The notes under the pieces: model-generated
Told to the model about the DNA's origin: nothing
Databases searched by the model: none
Seen by the model: the letters and a program-made list of their open reading frames with translations, nothing else
Program-made: the position numbers and the translations under genes
DNA from: Thermoleophilaceae bacterium
GTDB lineage: Bacteria > Actinomycetota > Thermoleophilia > Solirubrobacterales > Thermoleophilaceae
Length of the DNA stretch: 5,421 bases
Assembly: GCA_013812485.1 (NCBI GenBank)
Contig: JACCTJ010000238.1
Location: 1-5,421 of the forward strand
Reading direction: 5' to 3'
Part shown: piece after piece, positions 1 to 5,421 of the stretch
How the letters are laid out: each line of letters opens with the position of its first letter
Position numbering within the stretch: position 1 is the first letter of the stretch

Positions 1-1551
<1,551 letters not shown>

Positions 1552-1562
1552 ACGCGGGCGTC

Positions 1563-2705
1563 GTGACCGTCTCGGGCGTGGAGCACGCAAGCGCCGAGGA
1601 GCGCCGGCGCCTGCGTCAGGACTTCGTCCGCCTGTGCGAGACCGAGAGCCCCTCGCGGAGCGAGCGCGGAGTCGCCGACGCGATCACGGCCGAGCTGAAC
1701 GCGCTCGGCCTCGAAGTCGAGGAGGACCGCAGCGCTGCCCAGACGGGCGCCGACGCGGGCAACCTCCTCGCCCGCATCCCCGGTCGCGGGGACGGCGCGA
1801 GGACGATCCTCCTCTGCGCCCACATGGACACCGTCCCCCTCGCCGCGCCGGTCGAGGTCGTGCTCGAGGGCGGCTTTCTCCGCAACCGCCACGAGGCCAT
1901 CCTGGGGGCCGACAACAAGGTGGCGGTGGCGACCATGCTCGCGGTGGCCCGCCGGCTGGCTCGCGAGCGGGCGCGAGCATCGGTGGAGCTGCTCTTCACC
2001 ACCTGCGAGGAGCGCGCGCTCGCCGGGGCCAAGGCCTTCGACCGCTCGCGGTTGCGCGCCGACCACGGCTTCGTCTTCGACCACGCCTCTCCGGTCGGGG
2101 AGCTGATCCTGGCCGCGCCGACCTACTACGGAATCGCGGCGCGGTTCCGCGGACAGGCCGCCCATGCGGGGTTGAGTCCCGAGGCCGGGCGCAGCGCCGT
2201 TGTAGCCGCGGCCAGCGCCATCGCGCGCCTGCGGCTCGGCCGCCTCGACGACGAGACGACGGCCAACGCCGGCCGCATCGAGGGTGGGGTGGCAGCGAAC
2301 GTCGTCCCCGAGCACTGCCGCGTGGAGCTCGAGGCGCGCAGCCTCGACCGGGAGCGCGCCGGCGCGCTCGTGACCGAGATACTCGACGTCCTCACCGACG
2401 CCGCCGGCGCGGGCGAGTGCGACCTCGAGACCGAGGTGGAGGAGAGCTTCCGCGGCTACCGCCTCACCCGCACCGCGGAGCCGGTCGAGGCGGCCGCGGC
2501 CGCGCTCGCCGACCTCAGGATCGAACCGACCTATCGGAGCACCGCGTCGGGAAGCGACGCCGCGGTGTTCAACGCCGCCGGCCTGCCGTGCCTGAATGTG
2601 GCCGACGGCAGCGAGGACAACCACCGCCCCGACGAGCGGGTCAGCGTCGAGGCGCTCGAGACCGTGCTCGACCTCGCGCTGGGGATCGTCGCTCGCAGCG
2701 CTTGA
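1563..2705 (+). CDS. Peptidase T-like M20 family metallopeptidase
   Basis: Predicted cytoplasmic zinc aminopeptidase of family M20, closest by eye to the PepT-like group that includes Bacillus YqjE; substrates are probably short peptides, but specificity cannot be read from sequence. The 380-residue length is normal. Di-metal site residues are present: His87 and Asp89 in AHMDT, bridging Asp117 in GADNK, general base Glu149 with ligand Glu150 in CEE, Asp173 in VFDH and His354 in EDNH. His201 in QAAHAG and the ETTANAGRIEGG block mark the inserted dimerisation domain. The usual Gly before the Glu pair is Cys148. GTG at 1563 is the first usable start after pyrG, giving a typical N-terminus; GTG 1578 is the alternative. 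No clear Shine-Dalgarno sequence precedes it, so translation may be coupled to pyrG termination. No signal peptide is visible. Confidence 0.9.
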   Translation: MTVSGVEHASAEERRRLRQDFVRLCETESPSRSERGVADAITAELNALGLEVEEDRSAAQTGADAGNLLARIPGRGDGARTILLCAHMDTVPLAAPVEVVLEGGFLRNRHEAILGADNKVAVATMLAVARRLARERARASVELLFTTCEERALAGAKAFDRSRLRADHGFVFDHASPVGELILAAPTYYGIAARFRGQAAHAGLSPEAGRSAVVAAASAIARLRLGRLDDETTANAGRIEGGVAANVVPEHCRVELEARSLDRERAGALVTEILDVLTDAAGAGECDLETEVEESFRGYRLTRTAEPVEAAAAALADLRIEPTYRSTASGSDAAVFNAAGLPCLNVADGSEDNHRPDERVSVEALETVLDLALGIVARSA

Positions 2706-2706
2706 C

Positions 2707-2732
2707 GGCGCTCGCGCTGAGGCGAGGGCGCC
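2707..2732 (+). other. Stem-loop just after the peptidase stop codon
   Basis: GGCG (2707-2710) plus CTCGC (2711-2715) pair with GCGAG (2722-2726) and CGCC (2729-2732), giving nine base pairs with a 6-nt loop and a 2-nt GG bulge. It begins one base after the stop codon. No T-run follows, so it is not a canonical intrinsic terminator; it may stabilise the upstream mRNA end or be a chance product of high GC. Confidence 0.35.
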
Positions 2733-2782
2733 TGGCCTCGGTCGAGCGCGTCGGCCGACGGCTACCGCGCCTCCGGCCTCGG
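2728..2782. repeat. Imperfect direct repeat flanking a palindrome
   Basis: GCGCCTGGCCTCGG at 2728-2741 recurs at 2767-2782 with two extra C bases after GCGCCT. The copies are about 40 bp apart and lie on either side of the palindrome at 2749-2760. This could be a binding-site layout upstream of the small ORF and nudF, but only four or so base types of GC-rich word are involved and chance is a serious alternative. Confidence 0.3.
2749..2760. promoter_or_regulatory. 12-bp perfect palindrome, possible operator
   Basis: CGTCGGCCGACG is its own reverse complement and lies in the gap between the peptidase and the NUDIX gene, 33 bp before the small ORF ATG. It could be an operator for a dimeric regulator. 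There is no recognised consensus, and GC-rich DNA yields such palindromes often. Confidence 0.25.
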
Positions 2783-2792
2783 GGCCCGTACC

Positions 2793-2882
2793 ATGGGCCG
2801 CTCGATCGACGAGGACGAGCTCTTCTTCCGGGCCGCCCTCGCCGCAGGCCGCGTGCTCGGAGAGGAGATCGCCGGTGTTTGA
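2793..2882 (+). CDS. Possible 29-residue small protein overlapping the nudF start
   Basis: I do not recognise this product. An ATG opens 29 codons ending in TGA at 2880-2882, so it overlaps the GTG start of nudF by 8 nt in another frame. The codon pattern supports translation: 25 of 29 third positions are G or C, with many GAC, GAG, CTC and GCC codons, as in the neighbouring genes; the four exceptions lie in the last 12 codons. The peptide begins with an acidic stretch (IDEDE) followed by a hydrophobic, Ala-rich part (LFFRAALAAGRVLGEE) that could form a short helix; it has no clear signal peptide or membrane span. The upstream ribosome site is weak (GGGG at 2781-2784). Its last codons contain the Shine-Dalgarno of nudF, so it may serve as a coupled leader peptide. 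A chance open frame remains possible. Confidence 0.4.
   Translation: MGRSIDEDELFFRAALAAGRVLGEEIAGV
2859..2867 (+). promoter_or_regulatory. Strong ribosome binding site fixing the nudF GTG start
   Basis: GGAGAGGAG ends 7 nt before the GTG at 2875. It is the best Shine-Dalgarno sequence in the window and decides the nudF start against earlier in-frame ATG codons that lie inside the peptidase gene. The site is embedded in Gly-Glu-Glu codons of the small overlapping ORF. Confidence 0.8.
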
Positions 2883-3405
2883 GCACACAGGTGGAGAGGA
2901 GGTCTACGCAGGCAGGATCTTCAGCGTCCGGCGCGACCGCTTCCGCCACGACGACGATGGCGAGGAGGTCACGCGCGAGCGCGTCGTCCATCCCGGCGCG
3001 GTCGCGGTCGTCGCGCACGACGGGGAGAGCGTGTTCATGGTCGCTCAGCCGCGCGAGGCGGTGGGGGAGGAGGCGCTGCTGGAGATCCCCGCCGGCAAGC
3101 TCGACGAGGCGGGAGAGGACCCGCTCAAGACCGCCCAGCGCGAGCTCGCGGAGGAGATCGGCAAGCGCGCCGAGAGCTGGCGCCACCTCACGACGTACTA
3201 CTCCTCGGCGGGCTTCACCGACGAGGAGGTGCATCTCTACCTTGCCACCGAGCTCTCCGACGAATCTGCCGAGTCCGACGAGGAGGAGAGAATCGAGATC
3301 CGGGAGGTGCCGCTCGCAGACCTCGACGAGACGATCGACGCCTGCAAGGACGCGAAGACGCTCCTCGGCCTGCTCTGGTTTCGGGCCTTCCTGCGCGGCG
3401 ACTGA
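2875..3405 (+). CDS. nudF: NUDIX hydrolase, ADP-ribose pyrophosphatase (NudF) type
   Basis: Predicted cytoplasmic Mg-dependent pyrophosphatase that cleaves ADP-ribose, or a related nucleoside diphosphate derivative, to AMP and a sugar phosphate. The 176-residue length fits the family. An N-terminal beta-strand region with the typical VVHPGAVAVVA block is followed by the Nudix box at about residues 74-96: Gly74, Glu81, Arg89-Glu90 and Glu93-Glu94 before Gly96. The Gly-to-Glu spacing is six residues instead of the canonical five, a form I recall in actinobacterial NudF-like proteins. The following segment YSSAGFTDEEVHLYLA resembles the NudF signature, but Ala112 stands where ADP-ribose pyrophosphatases usually have Pro, so substrate is less certain than family. 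An acidic linker (SDESAESDEEE) precedes the C-terminal helix. GTG is chosen for the strong ribosome site at 2859-2867. Adjacency of nudF and xerD is known from other Gram-positive bacteria. Confidence 0.88.
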   Translation: MFEHTGGEEVYAGRIFSVRRDRFRHDDDGEEVTRERVVHPGAVAVVAHDGESVFMVAQPREAVGEEALLEIPAGKLDEAGEDPLKTAQRELAEEIGKRAESWRHLTTYYSSAGFTDEEVHLYLATELSDESAESDEEERIEIREVPLADLDETIDACKDAKTLLGLLWFRAFLRGD

Positions 3406-3429
3406 CCGCCCGCCAGCAGAGCGTGCGGC

Positions 3430-3446
3430 AGGGCGGAGCCCGCCCT
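3430..3446 (+). other. GC hairpin in the nudF-xerD gap
   Basis: AGGGCGG pairs perfectly with CCGCCCT around an AGC triloop, 24 nt after the nudF stop and 16 nt before the xerD ATG. No T-run follows, so it is not a standard intrinsic terminator. As RNA it could attenuate translation of xerD or act as an mRNA end-stabiliser; function is inference. Confidence 0.45.
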
Positions 3447-3462
3447 CGGCGAACGGATCTCC

Positions 3463-4401
3463 ATGGCCACCGCACTCCCGGCGCCCGGCGAGCGCCGCCA
3501 CGAGGGACTCGTGCTCGACTTCCTGGCCCACCTCGAGCTCGAGCGCGGCCTGGCCCGCAACACGCTCGAGGCCTACCGCTCCGACCTGCTCGCCTTCGGC
3601 CGTCACCTCGCCGAGCACGGGTCCGAGCCCGAGACCGTCTCGAGCCGGGAGATCGCCGACTACCTCGCCGACCTCGCCTCCGGTGAGGGGCACCCGGCCG
3701 CCTCGGCGGCGACCATCCGCCGCAAGTCCGCGTGCCTGCGCTCCTTCTATCGCCACCTGCGTCGCGAGGGGCTGCGCGAGTCCGACCCGACCGCGGCGCT
3801 CGCCGCGCCGAAGCGACCGGCCAAGCTGCCCGACGTCCTCTCCCGCGACGAGGTCCGCAACCTCCTCGCCCAGCCGACCGGCGCCGAGCCCGCCGCCCTG
3901 CGCGACCGCGCGCTGCTCGAGACCATGTACGCCTGCGGGTTGCGGGCCTCGGAGGTCACGGGCCTCGAGCTCGGCGACGTCGACCTCGAGGCCGGGGTGC
4001 TGCGGGCCCGGGGAAAGGGCTCGAAGGAGCGAATCGTCCCGGTCGGGCGCGCCGCGCGCGCCGCCCTTCGCGCCTACCTCGACCGCGGGCGCCCGACCCT
4101 TAGCGGCCAGCGGCTCGAGACCGAGATCTTCCTCAACCGGCGCGGCGGTCCGCTCAGCCGCCAGGGCCTGCACGGGATCGTCGTCCGCCACGGTCGGGCG
4201 GCCGGCCTCGCCGGGCGCCTGACCCCGCACACCCTGCGCCACACCTTCGCCACGCACCTGCTGGCCGGGGGCTGTGACCTGCGCTCGCTCCAGGAGATGC
4301 TCGGCCACGCCGACGTCGCGACCACGCAGATCTACACCCACCTCTCGAGCGGCCGGCTGAAGGAGGTGTACTTCAGCGCCCACCCGCGGGCGACGGAGTG
4401 A
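3463..4401 (+). CDS. xerD: Site-specific tyrosine recombinase XerD type
   Basis: Predicted recombinase that resolves chromosome dimers at dif sites during division, usually with a XerC partner. The 312 residues comprise an N-terminal SAM-like core-binding domain (about 15-105, including ERGLARNTLEAYRSDL) and a C-terminal catalytic domain. All six active-site residues are in place: Arg161 in CGLRASE, Lys185 in RGKGSKE, His256 and Arg259 in TPHTLRHTF, His282 in LGHAD and the nucleophile Tyr291 in IYTHL; spacing matches E. coli XerD with a 12-13 residue offset. ATG 3463 is the only start codon between the in-frame nudF stop and the conserved N-terminal helix; its Shine-Dalgarno is weak. Calling it XerD rather than XerC or a phage integrase rests on length, sequence and its place after pyrG and a NUDIX gene. 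No att sites or other phage genes accompany it, so it looks chromosomal and housekeeping. Confidence 0.92.
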   Translation: MATALPAPGERRHEGLVLDFLAHLELERGLARNTLEAYRSDLLAFGRHLAEHGSEPETVSSREIADYLADLASGEGHPAASAATIRRKSACLRSFYRHLRREGLRESDPTAALAAPKRPAKLPDVLSRDEVRNLLAQPTGAEPAALRDRALLETMYACGLRASEVTGLELGDVDLEAGVLRARGKGSKERIVPVGRAARAALRAYLDRGRPTLSGQRLETEIFLNRRGGPLSRQGLHGIVVRHGRAAGLAGRLTPHTLRHTFATHLLAGGCDLRSLQEMLGHADVATTQIYTHLSSGRLKEVYFSAHPRATE

Positions 4402-4406
4402 GGGGA

Positions 4407-4423
4407 GGGGCGCGTGGCGCCCC
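4407..4423 (+). other. GC hairpin in the xerD-fpg gap
   Basis: GGGGCGC pairs perfectly with GCGCCCC around a GTG triloop, 5 nt after the xerD stop. A purine run GGGGAGGGG overlaps its 5' side. No T-run follows. It has the same geometry (7-bp stem, 3-nt loop) as the hairpin before xerD. It could be a weak or Rho-assisted terminator or an mRNA stabiliser. Confidence 0.45.
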
Positions 4424-4435
4424 GAGGGCCCGGCC

Positions 4436-4441
4436 TAAGCT
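4436..4441 (+). promoter_or_regulatory. Possible -10 element for a leaderless fpg transcript
   Basis: TAAGCT fits the TANNNT pattern and ends 7 nt before the fpg ATG, the distance at which transcription would start at or next to the ATG. There is no Shine-Dalgarno sequence between it and the ATG. Leaderless mRNAs are common in actinobacteria. No -35 match is visible, so this remains a proposal. Confidence 0.35.
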
Positions 4442-4448
4442 CAGCGCG

Positions 4449-5357
4449 ATGCCCGAGCTTCCCGAGGTCGAGACCATCCGGCGCGGCCTCGCGGCGCGCG
4501 TCGAAGGGCGGCGCCTCGAGCGCCTGGACATCCTCGATCCCCGCTTCTGCGCCCCGGCGCCGCCCGCCGAGCTCGAGGCGGCGGTCTGGGGCCGGCGAGT
4601 GAGCGGGCTCGCCCGCCGCGGCAAGTACCTCGTCTGGGAGCTGGAGGACGGCACCGGCCCGGGGACGGTCGAGCCCCCGGAGCCGCTCTTCCTCGTCCTG
4701 CACCTGCGCATGACCGGCAACCTCCTGCTCGCCGCTCCCGGCGATCCGGACGAGCCGCCGCACCTGCGCGTGCGCTTCAGCCTCGATTCCGGCGACCGCG
4801 TGCTCTTCACGGATCCGCGGCGCTTCGGCACGGGCGTCGTCCTGCGGGGCACCGACGCCCGCGAGGCCTACTTCGCCGCCCGCCTCGGCGTCGAGCCCCT
4901 GCATCCCGGCTTCACGGCCGAGGCGCTGCGCATCCTCGCGGCCGGCCGCCGCGCGCCCGTCAAGGCCTTCCTGCTCAGCCAGGAGCGCATCGCCGGGGTG
5001 GGGAACATCTACGCCGACGAGGCGCTCTTTCGCGCGCGCATCCACCCGCTGCGGCCGGTGGGCTCGCTGCGGCGCCCGCAGCTCGCCGCCCTGCGCGACG
5101 CCGTGGTCGAGTCGCTCGAGGCCGGGATCGACGCGCGGGGGGCGACGATCGACGACTTCCGCCACCCCGACGGGGCGCGGGGCTCGTTCCAGCACCGCTT
5201 CCTCGTCCACCGCCGCGCCGGGGAGCCGTGCCCAGCCTGCGGGGGCGAGATCGTCAAGCTGCGGGTCGCGCAGCGGGGGACCTACGTCTGCGAGCGCTGC
5301 CAGCCGCGGCCCCGCCGCCCTCGCGGCGCCGGCTCCCGGCGCGCAGCGGTCGCTTAG
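4449..5357 (+). CDS. mutM: Formamidopyrimidine-DNA glycosylase (Fpg/MutM)
   Basis: Bifunctional base-excision repair enzyme that removes 8-oxoguanine and formamidopyrimidines and cuts the abasic strand. It begins MPELPEVETIRRG; the catalytic N-terminal Pro2 is exposed by Met removal, which fixes the start at ATG 4449 and rules out the upstream in-frame GTG at 4398. Other marks are Glu3, Lys59 in RRGKY, the lesion-void residues Met88 (HLRMTG), Arg124 and Phe126 (DPRRFG), the H2TH segment GVGNIYADE with Asn186, and a C-terminal zinc finger with Cys261, Cys264, Cys281 and Cys284. Length is 302 residues, above the roughly 270 of E. coli, because of about 12 extra residues rich in Pro, Gly and Glu at 66-80 and a basic tail of some 17 residues after the finger. 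It follows xerD by 47 nt and is probably co-transcribed or driven by its own short promoter. Confidence 0.96.
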   Translation: MPELPEVETIRRGLAARVEGRRLERLDILDPRFCAPAPPAELEAAVWGRRVSGLARRGKYLVWELEDGTGPGTVEPPEPLFLVLHLRMTGNLLLAAPGDPDEPPHLRVRFSLDSGDRVLFTDPRRFGTGVVLRGTDAREAYFAARLGVEPLHPGFTAEALRILAAGRRAPVKAFLLSQERIAGVGNIYADEALFRARIHPLRPVGSLRRPQLAALRDAVVESLEAGIDARGATIDDFRHPDGARGSFQHRFLVHRRAGEPCPACGGEIVKLRVAQRGTYVCERCQPRPRRPRGAGSRRAAVA

Positions 5358-5362
5358 TGCTG

Positions 5363-5403
5363 CCCGCCGCAAGTTCCGTCGTGTTGAAGGAACGCGCAGC
5401 GGG
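5363..5403 (+). terminator. Imperfect hairpin after fpg, possible terminator
   Basis: CCCGC-CGC-(AA)-GTTCC at 5363-5377 pairs with GGAAC-GCG-(CA)-GCGGG at 5389-5403, giving 13 base pairs around an 11-nt loop with one small internal AA/CA mismatch. It starts 5 nt after the fpg stop. No T-run follows (GTTGACGAATGTTA), so it is not a classic Rho-independent terminator, but T-poor terminators are reported in high-GC actinobacteria. Confidence 0.5.
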
Positions 5404-5421
5404 TTGACGAATGTTATGGCG

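Noticed and set aside
1634..4222. 862-codon plus-strand open frame in another phase
   Set aside because: Composition is dominated by Arg, Pro and Ser from out-of-frame reading, and it crosses several real genes and gaps.
2641..4383. 580-codon minus-strand open frame opposite nudF and xerD
   Set aside because: Spans two well-supported plus-strand genes with complete catalytic motifs; no recognisable domain on the minus strand.
3463..4401. xerD as an integrase of a mobile element
   Set aside because: No other phage or transposon genes, att-like repeats or composition change are seen, and its neighbours are the conserved housekeeping genes expected around chromosomal xerD.
4398..4448. GTG at 4398 as the fpg start, overlapping the xerD stop
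   Set aside because: It would add 17 residues before MPELPEVE and bury the catalytic N-terminal proline, which must be residue 2.
4414..4602. 62-codon open frame from a GTG just after the GGGGAGGGG run
   Set aside because: Despite a ribosome-site-like purine run, the codon pattern is that of out-of-frame fpg, and it lies mostly within fpg.
4332..5372. 346-codon minus-strand open frame opposite fpg
   Set aside because: Mirror of fpg codon bias; the fpg frame has every catalytic and zinc-binding residue.
5404..5421. A full promoter at the right end
   Set aside because: Only a -35-like TTGACG is visible; TATGGC is too close to serve as its -10, and the properly spaced position is outside the window.

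Overview
The window comes from a very GC-rich bacterial chromosome with strong G/C bias at third codon positions. The gene order pyrG, (M20 peptidase), NUDIX hydrolase, xerD matches an arrangement known from actinobacteria; Mycobacterium, for example, has pyrG, an ADP-ribose pyrophosphatase and a xerD-like gene in a row. I infer a high-GC actinobacterium, possibly of a deep lineage such as Thermoleophilia, but the sequence alone does not prove the class. No mobile element, CRISPR array, tRNA or rRNA was seen.

All genes read on the plus strand. From left to right they are: pyrG (CTP synthase), cut by the left edge and lacking about 48 N-terminal residues; a peptidase T-like M20 metallopeptidase starting 11 nt after pyrG; a 169-nt gap (2706-2874) with a stem-loop, a 12-bp palindrome, an imperfect direct repeat and a possible 29-codon small ORF; a NudF-type NUDIX hydrolase whose start overlaps the end of that small ORF; a XerD-type tyrosine recombinase; and mutM/fpg (formamidopyrimidine-DNA glycosylase). 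The last 64 nt are non-coding and hold a 13-bp imperfect hairpin, then a -35-like TTGACG whose partner would lie outside the window.

The genes look like a housekeeping co-directional cluster rather than one pathway: pyrimidine nucleotide synthesis, peptide turnover, hydrolysis of ADP-ribose-like nucleotides, chromosome dimer resolution and repair of oxidised guanine. Gaps are short (11, 169, 57 and 47 nt), so read-through transcription is plausible. Both gaps flanking xerD contain a perfect 7-bp, 3-nt-loop GC hairpin, and fpg has a -10-like TAAGCT placed where a leaderless transcript would begin at its ATG.

I found no convincing new multi-gene system. The items most worth a second look are the small ORF overlapping the nudF start, the structured gap around it, the hairpin after fpg, and the altered signature residues in the NUDIX protein.
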